The position numbers were made by a program, and so were the translations under genes. Positions 49,700 to 59,986 of a stretch of 62,352 nt of DNA are shown one piece after another (within the stretch, counting starts at the first letter, position 1; each line of letters opens with the position of its first letter). The stretch is from Betaproteobacteria bacterium (GTDB lineage: Bacteria > Pseudomonadota > Gammaproteobacteria > Burkholderiales > Burkholderiaceae_C). The stretch covers positions 1-62,352 of the forward strand of contig JABCYW010000018.1 of NCBI GenBank assembly GCA_013289985.1, written 5' to 3'. Below the pieces are notes generated by a model. It made no database searches. It worked only from the letters and a program-made list of their open reading frames with translations, and was not told the DNA's origin.

Positions 49700-51043
49700 C
49701 TAGGCGGCAGAAGGCGGTGACGACCGCAGGCGATCGAAGGTTGCCAGAACCTCGATGACCTTCTTGTCCCAGTCGAAATCGGACTCCACCCGCCTGCGCG
49801 CGGCCCGGCCGAGGCGGTCGCGCAGTTCGCGCGACCCGGCCAGCTGGACCAGGGCCGCCGTCAACCCATCCACCATCGCGTCGCGCGACGTGGCGGGCAC
49901 GAGGATTCCCGTTTCCTGGTCGAGGTAGTCCAGCGGCCCGCCCCAGGCCGTCGCCACGACCGGCAACCCGCACGCCATGGCCTCCAGCACGACGGCGCCA
50001 CCGCATTCGCGCAGGCTGGGCAACACCAGGGCGTCGGAAGTTCGCAGCCGGGCGGCACACTGCGCCTGTGTCTGCCATCCGGCGAAAAACACCTTGCCGG
50101 CTTCGCCAGGCGCTGTTCCAAGGATGCCCAGTTCGCCGGCAAGCTGGCGCCATTCGGCGCCGGACGGGCCGTCGCCGAGCACGTCGAGGGCGATGTCGCC
50201 GTGCTCGCGCGCCCGGGCGAACGCCTGCAGCAGCATGTCCACCCCTTTCAGCGCGACAAGCCGCCCCATGAACACGAAGGTCGTCACGGACCGTTCCTGG
50301 TACGCGCCAGCGGGCTCGACGGGCCGACGCCACAACGACAGGTCCACGCCGTTTTCGGGGATAACCAGCACCGCGCCCTTCAGGCCCGCCGGCAGCGCCT
50401 GCCGCGTTCTCTCGTTCGCCACGAGGATGGCCAGCGCCCGCCTCTTGCCGGGGAACAGCAGGTTGAGCCCGCGGCCGACGAGACGGCCGAGGCCTTCGAA
50501 CGCGGCGCTCCACGCGGCGGCCTTCCTGAAGGCCGGAGGGTATTGCATGTTGCCGTTGAGAGGGCCGATCATCACCGGCGCGCCCACCCCGTACATCAGC
50601 GACGGCTCCCGCGGGGAGACAGGCATGGGCTGCAGCACGAGGTCGATTCCCCGTTCGCGCACCAGGCCTCGGGCCACGCGGCGCTGAAGCACCTGCGTCA
50701 GGGTTCGAGACACGAACCCGGTGGTGAAGTAGGCCAGCCGCGCCGGTATCGGCCTGCTGATCCGCCAGCAGAGCTTGTGCACCCAGTTGTCGGCGATGAA
50801 GATGACCCGGCGGGCATCGTCGCCGAGCGTCGCCTGCAATTCCGCCATGACGCGATCGTGCGTCAGCATGAGGACGTCCATCCCCATCTTCCGCATCACC
50901 CGGAAATAGTGCAGGGGGAGGGCCGCCTCGCCACCGAACTGGGCGGAAGCGTGGTCAGCGACGATCAGTATTTTCAGTTGACGCAATCGATCGAGTTCGA
51001 CTGCGGACGACTCGCCGGACGCGGGCACATGCTGGGGGGCCAA
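49700..51043 (-). CDS. Glycosyltransferase family 4 protein
   Basis: 447 residues, TTG start at 51043 chosen because AAGAGGA lies 9 nt upstream; a TTG at 51106 is open but has no ribosome-binding site. GT-B features: LKILIVADHASAQFGGEAAL, VFMGRLVALKGVDMLLQAF, SLRECGGAVVLEAMACGLPVVA (E-x7-E) and GPLDYLDQETGILVP. First gene of the minus-strand exopolysaccharide supercluster; acceptor and donor unknown. Confidence 0.9.
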   Translation of the reverse strand: MAPQHVPASGESSAVELDRLRQLKILIVADHASAQFGGEAALPLHYFRVMRKMGMDVLMLTHDRVMAELQATLGDDARRVIFIADNWVHKLCWRISRPIPARLAYFTTGFVSRTLTQVLQRRVARGLVRERGIDLVLQPMPVSPREPSLMYGVGAPVMIGPLNGNMQYPPAFRKAAAWSAAFEGLGRLVGRGLNLLFPGKRRALAILVANERTRQALPAGLKGAVLVIPENGVDLSLWRRPVEPAGAYQERSVTTFVFMGRLVALKGVDMLLQAFARAREHGDIALDVLGDGPSGAEWRQLAGELGILGTAPGEAGKVFFAGWQTQAQCAARLRTSDALVLPSLRECGGAVVLEAMACGLPVVATAWGGPLDYLDQETGILVPATSRDAMVDGLTAALVQLAGSRELRDRLGRAARRRVESDFDWDKKVIEVLATFDRLRSSPPSAA

Positions 51044-51169
51044 TGAAAGAGTCCTCTTGTAGAGCAAGGGCGCGACGTCCACGTCCGAACATCTCGATTC
51101 AAGCAATTGATCTTATCGCAGGCCATCCTGCCGGAGCCCTGCCGCGCTGGCCCGGCCTGGGGTGGCTCG

Positions 51170-52738
51170 TCAGCCGCCAGGCAGGTTGCGGCGGTACTGG
51201 ACGGCCTCGGCCATGTGGGCCGGCTCGACGTCCCGCGCGGCGGCCAGATCCGCGACCGTCCGCGCGACTTTCGCCACTCGATGCAGGCTGCGCGCCGACC
51301 AGGCGAACCGGTCGGCCACCTCCTCCAGCAGCCCCCTCGACGACGCCGTCAGGCGCAGGCCCGCGTCGATCTGGGCGGCGTCGAGCAGCGCATTGGTCAT
51401 GCCCTGGCGCGCGAGCTGGCGTTCGCGCGCCAGGCGCACACGCTCGGCCACGATGGCCGACGATTCCCGCACATGGGCCGCGGCATCCGGCGCGCGCCCG
51501 CCGGCAGACCGAAGAAGTTCCGACGGCCGCAGCGCCGGGACCTCGACCAGCATGTCGATCCGGTCGAGGAACGGCCCCGACAGCCGCGCGTGATAGCGGC
51601 GCACCGCATCGCCGCTGCAGACGCATTGGCGCCCGTTGGACGCGAACGCGCCCAGCCAGCCGCACGGGCAGGGGTTCATCGCCGCCACGAGCTGGAATCG
51701 CGCCGGGTACAGGGCCTGGAACCCCGAGCGCGAGATCGTGATGTGCCCGGTCTCCAGCGGCTCGCGCAAGGCCTCCAGGGCGCTGCGCGGGAACTCCGGC
51801 AGTTCGTCGAGGAAGAGCACGCCCGCATGGGCCAGCGAGATCTCGCCCGGACGCGGCGGCGAGCCGCCGCCCACGAGCGCCACCGCGCTGGCGCTGTGAT
51901 GCGGCGACCGGACCGGCCGCTGCCCGAAGCGCCGCGCATCGAGCCCCTGCGACGACACGCTCAGCAACGCCGCGCTGGCCAGCGCCTCGCCCGGTGTCAT
52001 CGGCGGCAGCAGGCCCGCGAGGCGCTCGGCGAGCATGGACTTGCCGGCGCCCGGCGGCCCGATCAGCAGCAGGCCATGCCCGCCCGCCGCGGCCACCTCC
52101 AGCGCGCGCCGCGCCGCCACCTGCCCTTTCACGTCGACGAGATCGGGCAGCGGCGGCGGCGCCAGCGCCTCCTCGCGGGACGGCCCGGGCAGCTCGCGGG
52201 CGCCGGCCGCGTCGCCGGCGCCCGGAAGAAAGGCCTGCACCACCTCGCCGAGATGGCGGGCGGCGCGGATGTCGACGCCCTCCACCCGCGCCGCCTCCGC
52301 CGCGCTCTGCGCCGGCAGCACCAGCCGTCGCGCGCAGCCGCCCTCGCGCACGGCCAGCGCCAGCGCGAGCGCGCCGCGCACCGGCCGCAGCTCGCCCGCC
52401 AGCGACAGCTCGCCGGCGAATTCGCAGCGTTCGAGCTTCGCGGCATCGAGCAGCCCCTGCGCGGCCAGCACGCCCAGCGCGATCGGCAGGTCGAAGCGGC
52501 CGGATTCCTTGGGCAGGTCGGCCGGCGCGAGGTTGACCGTGATCTTCTTGTTGTGGGGGAAGGCGAACCCGCTCTGCGACAGCGCGGCGCGCACGCGCTC
52601 GCGGGCCTCCTTCACCTCGACGTCGGCCAGCCCGACGAGCGTGAAGCTGGGCAGGCCGTTGGCGAGATGCACCTCCACGACGACCTCCGGCGCATGCAGG
52701 CCGACGAGGGCGCGGGTGTGGATGACGGACAGGCTCAT
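51170..52738 (-). CDS. comM: YifB/ComM-family Mg-chelatase-like AAA ATPase
   Basis: 522 residues. The N-terminal Lon-protease-like substrate domain (SLSVIHTRALVGLHAPEVVVEVHLANGLPSF) precedes an Mg-chelatase AAA+ domain with Walker A GPPGAGKS at 227-234 and Walker B-type VLFLDELPEF, and ends in a YifB C-terminal helical domain. In naturally competent bacteria ComM is a branch-migration helicase for integrating transforming DNA. ATG at 52738; the long upstream frame lacks homology. Confidence 0.95.
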   Translation of the reverse strand: MSLSVIHTRALVGLHAPEVVVEVHLANGLPSFTLVGLADVEVKEARERVRAALSQSGFAFPHNKKITVNLAPADLPKESGRFDLPIALGVLAAQGLLDAAKLERCEFAGELSLAGELRPVRGALALALAVREGGCARRLVLPAQSAAEAARVEGVDIRAARHLGEVVQAFLPGAGDAAGARELPGPSREEALAPPPLPDLVDVKGQVAARRALEVAAAGGHGLLLIGPPGAGKSMLAERLAGLLPPMTPGEALASAALLSVSSQGLDARRFGQRPVRSPHHSASAVALVGGGSPPRPGEISLAHAGVLFLDELPEFPRSALEALREPLETGHITISRSGFQALYPARFQLVAAMNPCPCGWLGAFASNGRQCVCSGDAVRRYHARLSGPFLDRIDMLVEVPALRPSELLRSAGGRAPDAAAHVRESSAIVAERVRLARERQLARQGMTNALLDAAQIDAGLRLTASSRGLLEEVADRFAWSARSLHRVAKVARTVADLAAARDVEPAHMAEAVQYRRNLPGG

Positions 52739-53017
52739 GGCGAGGAATCGGATGGCGGCCCCTCGGTTCGCGATCGGTGGCAACCGCCGCCGAACAAATG
52801 AGGGCCAGAGTTGACGGATCCGCATCGCCGAACAGCTGGCGCGCGAATTGCATGGCCCCATTTCGAAAGCGGCTCCAGAGCAGCCGCCAGCGGTCTCAAA
52901 AGGACGCTTTTCATTCTGCGGTCGCCCCCGGCGCACCGCGCGCGCCTCTGATCGAGGTTTCGCGCCCTTCTGGCGCTCCATCGGAGTGCGCCGCGTGTGT
53001 GCGCGCATCGCTTTTTG

Positions 53018-53032
53018 GCACCAGCCTGGTGC
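53018..53032. promoter_or_regulatory. NtrC-type binding site
   Basis: GCACCAGCCTGGTGC is a perfect dyad matching the NtrC consensus GCACC-N5-GGTGC. It lies about 200 nt upstream of the sigma-54 promoter, a normal enhancer distance. Confidence 0.7.
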
Positions 53033-53228
53033 GAAGCTCCGCCGCCGCGATCGGCGGGATGGAATGCGGTCAAGGGCCTCGAACCGCTGTGGCTCCGCAC
53101 GATCCTCCGTCCCGGTGGCGCGCCGCGTCGCGCGCCGCATCGACCTCTTCCACGCCCGCCTGCTTCTTCTAGCGTGCCCCGCCCGGGCCCGCCGGGTTCC
53201 CTTCGTCACGCTTGCACGCTCGACCGCG

Positions 53229-53243
53229 TGGCACGGAACCTGC
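53229..53243 (+). promoter_or_regulatory. Sigma-54 promoter of the porin-glnK-amtB operon
   Basis: TGGCACGGAACCTGC matches TGGCACG-N4-TTGC at every conserved position except one T, with GG and GC exactly 10 nt apart. It lies 64 nt before the porin ATG. With the NtrC-type dyad this predicts induction by nitrogen limitation. Confidence 0.8.
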
Positions 53244-53307
53244 GTTGAAGCCCTCCGGAAGAAGAACCCAACCCACCCACCCTTTTCCCAAACTATCGGA
53301 GAGACAG

Positions 53308-54589
<1,282 letters not shown>

Positions 54590-54664
54590 GGCGCGCTCCG
54601 CTCCAGACGATTCCCGCACGTTCCAAAACGCCACGCGCTTCCAACTCCTGAAAGCATTGCAACC

Positions 54665-56185
54665 ATGAGAAAGCTTCTCGCTTCCCTCGCCCTGGGACTC
54701 GCCGTCCTCGGGTTCTCCGCGACATCGTTCGCGGCAGACGACGCGGCCTCGGCACCGGCCGTCGCTGCGGCCACCGCCAGCGCGCCCGCTGCCGCCGCTT
54801 CGGCACCGGCCGCCGCGGCGCCGGCTTCCGCCGCCGCGTCCACCCCGACGATCGTCGAGACCGTCAACAAGGGCGACACCACCTGGATGCTGGTCTCCAC
54901 CGTCCTCGTGATCATGATGTCGATCCCGGCCCTGGCGCTGTTCTACGGCGGCCTGGTGCGCAGCAAGAACATGCTGTCCGTGCTGATGCAGGTGTTCGTC
55001 ACCTTCTCGCTGATCGTCGTCCTCTGGTTCGTCTATGGCTACAGCCTGGCGTTCACGGAAGGCAACAAGTTCTTCGGCGGGTTCAGCCGGCTGTTCCTGA
55101 GCGGCATCTTCGACCAGAACGCCGGAACGTTCACGAAGGCCGCCACGTTCAGCAAGGGCGTGATGATCCCCGAGATCGCCTTCGTGGTGTTCCAGGCGAC
55201 CTTCGCGGCCATCACCTGCTGCCTGATCGTCGGCTCGTTCGCGGAGCGCATCAAGTTCTCGGCCGTGCTCGCCTTCATGGTGATCTGGTTCACGTTCAGC
55301 TACTGCCCGATCGCGCACATGGTCTGGTTCTGGCAAGGTCCGGACGCCTACACCAGCGCCGACGTCGTCGACAAGATGAACGCCAGCGCCGGCATGATCT
55401 GGCAATGGGGCGCGCTGGACTTCGCCGGCGGCACCGTGGTGCACATCAACGCCGCCGTCGCGGGCCTGGTGGGCGCGTACTGCATCGGCAAGCGCATCGG
55501 CTACGGCAAGGAAGCCTTCACGCCGCACTCGCTGACGCTGACGATGGTCGGTGCCTCGCTGCTGTGGGTGGGCTGGTTCGGCTTCAACGCCGGTTCGGCG
55601 CTCGAAGCCGGCGACTCCGCCACGCTCGCGTTCCTGAACACCTTCCTGGCGACCGCCGCGGCGACGCTGGCCTGGTGCCTGGGTGAAGCGCTGCACAAGG
55701 GCAAGGCCTCGATGCTGGGCGCCGCCTCGGGTGCCGTCGCCGGCCTCGTGGCGATCACGCCGGCCGCCGGCAACGTCGGCATCGTCGGCGGCGTCGTCCT
55801 CGGCGCCATCGCCGGCTTCGCCTGCCTGTGGGGCGTGACCGGCCTGAAGAAGCTGCTCGGCGCCGACGACACGCTCGACGTGTTCGGCGTGCACGGTGTC
55901 GGCGGCATCGTCGGCGCCCTGCTGACGGGCGTGTTCAACAACCAGAAGCTGGGCGGCCCGGGCATGGTCACCGACTGGGTCAAGATGACCGTCGGCTCCA
56001 ACGGCATGTGGGACCAGTTCGTGATCCAGGCCAAGGGCGTGGGCGTCACGCTGGTGTGGTCGGGCGTCGTCGCCTTCATCGCCTACAAGCTGGTCGATCT
56101 GACGATCGGCCTGCGCGTGACGGAAGAGGAAGAGCGCGAAGGCCTGGACGTCACGTCCCACGGCGAAACCGCTTACGCCAAGTAG
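54665..56185 (+). CDS. amtB: Ammonium transporter
   Basis: 506 residues. Signal peptide (about 1-23), then an unusual about 40-residue Ala/Ser/Pro-rich periplasmic stretch before the first channel helix, followed by 11 transmembrane helices. The pore twin histidines are near 260 (VVHINAAVAG) and 410 (FGVHGVGGIVG), and WVGWFGFNAGSALEAGD is intact. C-terminal tail carries the GlnK-interacting region. Partner of the upstream glnK. The extended N-terminus makes it longer than the typical 430 residues. Confidence 0.96.
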   Translation: MRKLLASLALGLAVLGFSATSFAADDAASAPAVAAATASAPAAAASAPAAAAPASAAASTPTIVETVNKGDTTWMLVSTVLVIMMSIPALALFYGGLVRSKNMLSVLMQVFVTFSLIVVLWFVYGYSLAFTEGNKFFGGFSRLFLSGIFDQNAGTFTKAATFSKGVMIPEIAFVVFQATFAAITCCLIVGSFAERIKFSAVLAFMVIWFTFSYCPIAHMVWFWQGPDAYTSADVVDKMNASAGMIWQWGALDFAGGTVVHINAAVAGLVGAYCIGKRIGYGKEAFTPHSLTLTMVGASLLWVGWFGFNAGSALEAGDSATLAFLNTFLATAAATLAWCLGEALHKGKASMLGAASGAVAGLVAITPAAGNVGIVGGVVLGAIAGFACLWGVTGLKKLLGADDTLDVFGVHGVGGIVGALLTGVFNNQKLGGPGMVTDWVKMTVGSNGMWDQFVIQAKGVGVTLVWSGVVAFIAYKLVDLTIGLRVTEEEEREGLDVTSHGETAYAK

Positions 56186-56235
56186 GTTTCCGAGAGGGTA
56201 CGGCCGCGGTTCGCCGCGGCCGGCCGAGAGAGCTT

Positions 56236-56264
56236 GGGGCTGTCCGAAAGGGCAGCCCCTTTTT
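56236..56264 (+). terminator. Intrinsic terminator after amtB
   Basis: GGGGCTGTCC (56236-56245) pairs with GGGCAGCCCC (56250-56259, one G-U) around GAAA, followed by TTTTT. A classic rho-independent terminator. Confidence 0.9.
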
Positions 56265-56356
56265 GCCTGGGCGCTTGCATTCCGGGCCGCCGCCCTTACC
56301 TGAGCGGGAGCGCACCGCGCCTTAGAATCCTTTCTCAGCCTCCCCAGGATCCCGTC

Positions 56357-57652
56357 ATGGTCCCCCATCTCGTCACCGCGTTGACCGGCCCGATCAACGA
56401 ACTCGAGCAGCGCGTGCTCGAATCGATGCCCGCGATCGAGCGCTGGTTCCGGCTCGAATGGATGGAGCACACGCCCCCGTTCTACACCTCGGTGGACATC
56501 CGCAACGCTGGCTACAAGCTGGCGCCCGTCGACACCAACCTGTTCCCCGGCGGCTTCAACAACCTCACCGAGCCCATGCTGCCGCTGGCCATCCAGGCGG
56601 CGATGGCGGCCATCGAGAAGATCTGCCCCGAGGCCAAGAACCTGCTGCTGATCCCGGAGAGCCACACCCGCAACTCGTTCTACCTGATGAACGTGAAGCA
56701 GCTAGTGCGCATCTTCTCCAGCGCCGGCCTGAACGTGCGCCTGGGCTCGCTCGATCCGGCCATCACCGAGCCCACCGAGCTGCAGCTGCCCGATGGCAGC
56801 TCGCTCACCTACGAACCGCTGCTGCGCACGCCGCGCCGCCTGGGCCTGAAGGACTTCGACCCCTGCACGGTGCTGCTGAACAACGACCTGTCGGCCGGCC
56901 TTCCCGGGATCCTCGAGGACCTCAACGAGCAGTACGTGCTGCCGCCGCTGCACGCGGGCTGGGCGGTGCGCCGCAAGACCAATCACTTCCACAGCTACGA
57001 GGAAGTGGCCAAGAAGTTCGCCAAGCTGCTGGGCATGGATCCATGGCTGATCAACCCGATGCACTTGCATTGCGGCCAGGTGAACTGGGCCGAGGGAACG
57101 GGCCTGGAATGCGTGCAGACCAACGTGGACGCGCTGCTCACCAAGATCCGCCGCAAGCACAAGGAATACGGCATCAACGAGAAGCCGTTCGTCGTCGTCA
57201 AGGCCGACAACGGCACCTACGGCATGGGCGTGATGACCGTGCGCGACGCCAAGGAGCTCGACGAGGTCAACCGCCGCACCCGCAACAAGATGGACGTGGC
57301 CAAGGATGGCCAGCGTGTCACCGAGGTCATCATCCAGGAAGGCGTGCCCACCTACGAGCGCGTCAACGAGGCCGTGGCCGAGCCGGTGGTCTACATGATC
57401 GACCGCTACGTCGTCGGCGGCTTCTACCGCATGCACGCCGAGCGCGGCATCGACGAGAACCTCAACGCGCCGGGCGCCAGCTTCGTGCCGCTCGCGTTCG
57501 CGGAGAGCTCGCACCTGCCCCGGCCGGGCGAGAAGCCGGGCATCAGCGCGCCCAACCGGTTCTACATGTACGGCGTCATCGGCCGCCTGGCGATGCTGGC
57601 GGCGTCGTACGAGCTCGAGGCCACCGACCCGGAGGCCGAGGTCTACGAATAG
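56357..57652 (+). CDS. gshA: Glutamate-cysteine ligase (proteobacterial type)
   Basis: 431 residues, first step of glutathione synthesis. N-terminal MVPHLVTALTGPINELEQRVLE, PVDTNLFPGGFNNL, LIPESHTRNSFYLMNV and VVVKADNGTYGMGVM are characteristic of the form found in Burkholderiales. AGGA lies 8 nt before the ATG. Its 3' end overlaps the convergent acyltransferase by 10 bp. Confidence 0.94.
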   Translation: MVPHLVTALTGPINELEQRVLESMPAIERWFRLEWMEHTPPFYTSVDIRNAGYKLAPVDTNLFPGGFNNLTEPMLPLAIQAAMAAIEKICPEAKNLLLIPESHTRNSFYLMNVKQLVRIFSSAGLNVRLGSLDPAITEPTELQLPDGSSLTYEPLLRTPRRLGLKDFDPCTVLLNNDLSAGLPGILEDLNEQYVLPPLHAGWAVRRKTNHFHSYEEVAKKFAKLLGMDPWLINPMHLHCGQVNWAEGTGLECVQTNVDALLTKIRRKHKEYGINEKPFVVVKADNGTYGMGVMTVRDAKELDEVNRRTRNKMDVAKDGQRVTEVIIQEGVPTYERVNEAVAEPVVYMIDRYVVGGFYRMHAERGIDENLNAPGASFVPLAFAESSHLPRPGEKPGISAPNRFYMYGVIGRLAMLAASYELEATDPEAEVYE

Positions 57653-58743
57653 CCCTCGCCGACCGGGCGCCGCGCCATCCTCGTGACGCGGCCGGCGACA
57701 AGGTCGACGAGCTGCAACATCCGGCTTTCCAGCAGGTGCCACGACAGCGCCGCGCACGCCAGCGACAGCGCCATGGCGATCACGAACATCATGACGACGC
57801 CCACGCCGGGCAGCGCGAAGGCGACCAGTTGCTGCAGCGGGAACGAGTAGATGTAGACGCCGTACGAGTAGTCGCGGTGCAGCAGCCAGCGCACCGGCGG
57901 TAGCCCGTAGGCGATGAAGAAGACCACGTAGGCCAGGCAGGCTGGATAGGCCAGCTTGAACCACGCGGGGCCGAGCCAGGCCGCGCCCACCAGCACCAGC
58001 GCCGCCGCGCCTGCCAGCCAGCCGCTCAGGATCACGCGATGCCGCCCCAGGTGGATGAGAACGCCGATGAAGAACATCGGAGCCAACCACGCCGCCTTGC
58101 CGGCCACGCTCCACGCGACGGGCGTCAGGTCGGGAACCCGGTAGTAGGCCGCCAGTCCGGCCGCCGCGAGGCACGCGATGGCCGCCAGCAGCACGCGCCG
58201 CCGGCCTGATGCGAGCATCCAGGCGGCCAGCAGGATCGCGTACATCCACAGCTCGTAGGTGAGGGTCCACAGCGATCCGTTGACCGCCGCGGGATACGGG
58301 TTGTGGTCGAACACCCGCGGCAACTGGCGATCGACGCCCAGGAACATCGCCGCGTTCTTGCCCAGGTAGTGCCACGTGGCCGCGTCGCCCAGGTAGCCGG
58401 CGATGCCCGCGCCCGTGACGGCCGGCCCCAGCATGAAGACCGTCAACAGCAGCGCGACCCACAGCCCGGGATAGATCCTGAGCGCGCGGGCGACGATGAA
58501 CCGGACCGGCCGGCCGGTCGACAACAGGCTGCCGCCGACCAGGTAGCCGCTCGTCATGAAGAAGGCCACCACCGCCAGGCCGCCGAGCGTGATGCCCAGC
58601 GAGCTCCACAGCGGTTCGGCCGCGGGATCGCCCGTCGCCAGCGCGAAGCTGTGGCTGATGACCACCGCCGTGGCGGCCGCGAGGCGAACCAGGTTGAAAT
58701 TGTTGTCGCGGCCGGAAGCAGCGGCCGCCTCGGAGAGAAGCAT
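57643..58743 (-). CDS. Membrane acyltransferase, family 3 (OafA/YrhL-like)
   Basis: 366 residues, about 10 transmembrane helices. Family signatures: NNFNLVRLAAATAVVISHSFAL with the conserved His, then FFMTSGYLVGGSLL, RALRIYPGLW and LWTLTYELWMY. Such enzymes O-acetylate surface glycans or lipids. No SGNH domain. The ribosome-binding site is weak, and an 18-bp perfect hairpin (58758-58802) lies 14 nt upstream of the ATG, so leader control is likely. It may modify the polymer made by the large cluster (inference). Confidence 0.92.
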   Translation of the reverse strand: MLLSEAAAASGRDNNFNLVRLAAATAVVISHSFALATGDPAAEPLWSSLGITLGGLAVVAFFMTSGYLVGGSLLSTGRPVRFIVARALRIYPGLWVALLLTVFMLGPAVTGAGIAGYLGDAATWHYLGKNAAMFLGVDRQLPRVFDHNPYPAAVNGSLWTLTYELWMYAILLAAWMLASGRRRVLLAAIACLAAAGLAAYYRVPDLTPVAWSVAGKAAWLAPMFFIGVLIHLGRHRVILSGWLAGAAALVLVGAAWLGPAWFKLAYPACLAYVVFFIAYGLPPVRWLLHRDYSYGVYIYSFPLQQLVAFALPGVGVVMMFVIAMALSLACAALSWHLLESRMLQLVDLVAGRVTRMARRPVGEGYS

Positions 58744-58757
58744 GTGACGTCCGTCGA

Positions 58758-58802
58758 ATGCAGGCCGTCCGCACCTGCCTGGCGGGTGCGGACGGCCTGC
58801 AT
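58758..58802. repeat. 18-bp perfect inverted repeat in the acyltransferase leader
   Basis: ATGCAGGCCGTCCGCACC (58758-58775) and its exact reverse complement (58785-58802) flank a 9-nt loop. It lies between divergent genes and would form a very stable hairpin in the minus-strand mRNA just before the Shine-Dalgarno region. No T tract. Confidence 0.85.
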
Positions 58803-59001
58803 GGTCGGACAGGCCTCATCCGGGGAAGGACGCGGCTGCTCGGCCATTGAAATGAATGCGGCACGATGCACCGCGGCGTCTCGACCGCGCGCGGCGCCAT
58901 CCACCTGGCGACGGGTTCGCGCGCGATCGGTCAAAATTCCAGGCACACCGCGTGCCCGCGGATTCGCTGGTCTTCGCCGAACCCGGCCCAGGATGACGCC
59001 C

Positions 59002-59835
59002 ATGAAAATCACTGTCGCGTTCTACGGAATCCCGCGCCACACCGCGATCTCCGCACCGTCGATCGAGACGCACCTGCTGGCGCCGATGCGGCAGTGGGCC
59101 GACGTCACCGTCGTCCATCACCTGTGGCAGATCGACGAGGTGCGCAGCGCGCGATCCGGCGAGCACGCCGTGCTGGCCAGGGACGCCTACGCCTACTTCG
59201 ATCAGTTCGCGGGCGTCGTCGAACCTCCGGAGGCCTTCGAGGACGGGCCGCTGTTCCAGGCCTGGAAACGACATGGCGACGCGTTCGGCGACAACTTCGG
59301 CTCGCTGCGCAACCTGATGCACCAGCTGCAGTCGCTGCGTCGGGTCACCGCGCTCGTCGCACCGACGAATCCCGACGTCGTCGTCTTCGCGCGCCCCGAT
59401 CTCCAGTACCACGACGACATCCCGCGCTCCGCCTGCCGCCTCGCCTCGCGCCTGCCGCGAACCTGCGTGGTGCCGATCTGGAACTGGTGGGCCGGCTACA
59501 ACGACCGCTTCGCGATCTGCGGGCGATCCTCGTACGAGGCCTATGGCCGCCGGCTGGATCGCGCGCTCGATTTCGCGCAGGAGACCGGCCGCCCCATCCA
59601 CTCGGAGATGCTCCTGAAGTTCTCCTTGCTCAAGAGCCGCGGCCAGATCCTGGCGATCCCGCTGACCGCCAGCCGCGTGCGCGCCGACGGCACCGTGCGG
59701 CAGGAGAACTTCAACAGCCTCGACACCAGCGCGCTCTGGCGCGGACGGCGCGACAGGCTGGACCGGCTGCAGTGCCGGGTGACCCGGCAGGTGTCCCGGC
59801 TCGTGTTCCCCGACGCCGCGTGGAACAAGGCCTGA
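59002..59835 (+). CDS. Glycosyltransferase-like protein of unknown specificity
   Basis: 277 residues; ATG at 59002 has AGGA 8 nt upstream. Starts MKITVAFYGIPRHT; later VVVFARPDLQYHDDIP and WNWWAGYNDRFAICG, a combination typical of uncharacterised GT-A-like transferases in polysaccharide loci (RPDL plus NDRFAI). It has HSEMLLKFSLL near 205-215 but no signal or membrane segment. Stands alone between the acyltransferase and an acyl-CoA ligase, 8 kb from the main cluster. Confidence 0.7.
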   Translation: MKITVAFYGIPRHTAISAPSIETHLLAPMRQWADVTVVHHLWQIDEVRSARSGEHAVLARDAYAYFDQFAGVVEPPEAFEDGPLFQAWKRHGDAFGDNFGSLRNLMHQLQSLRRVTALVAPTNPDVVVFARPDLQYHDDIPRSACRLASRLPRTCVVPIWNWWAGYNDRFAICGRSSYEAYGRRLDRALDFAQETGRPIHSEMLLKFSLLKSRGQILAIPLTASRVRADGTVRQENFNSLDTSALWRGRRDRLDRLQCRVTRQVSRLVFPDAAWNKA

Positions 59836-59986
59836 GCGCCTAGCCCACGGCATCCGCCCGGCTGGCCCGCGGAGCCAAACCCATGGCCAGGTCGGGCTTC
59901 CACCATGGCGCCTGCGGCGCGGCCCCACTAGTCTGGGTCGAAAGGCTCCTGCGCGCACGCGGAGCCGGCCAGCCAACGGACCGTCC

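Larger units (their letters stand above)
52739..53307. other. 569-bp divergent intergenic region between comM and the porin-glnK-amtB operon
   Basis: No convincing gene on either strand; open frames here are Arg/Ala-rich shadows. In related Burkholderiales a small ubiK gene is often found near this point, but no UbiK-like sequence is present. The region holds an NtrC-type dyad (53018-53032) and a sigma-54 promoter (53229-53243), consistent with a control region for nitrogen genes. Confidence 0.6.

Noticed and set aside
51044-51106. Longer N-terminus for the GT4 gene from the TTG at 51106
   Set aside because: No Shine-Dalgarno and no homology-like sequence in the extra 21 residues; the TTG at 51043 has AAGAGGA at good distance.
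52739-53307. Search for a ubiK-like gene between comM and the porin
   Set aside because: Both strands translated; only Arg/Ala/Pro-rich shadows, none with the UbiK coiled-coil pattern or a ribosome-binding site.
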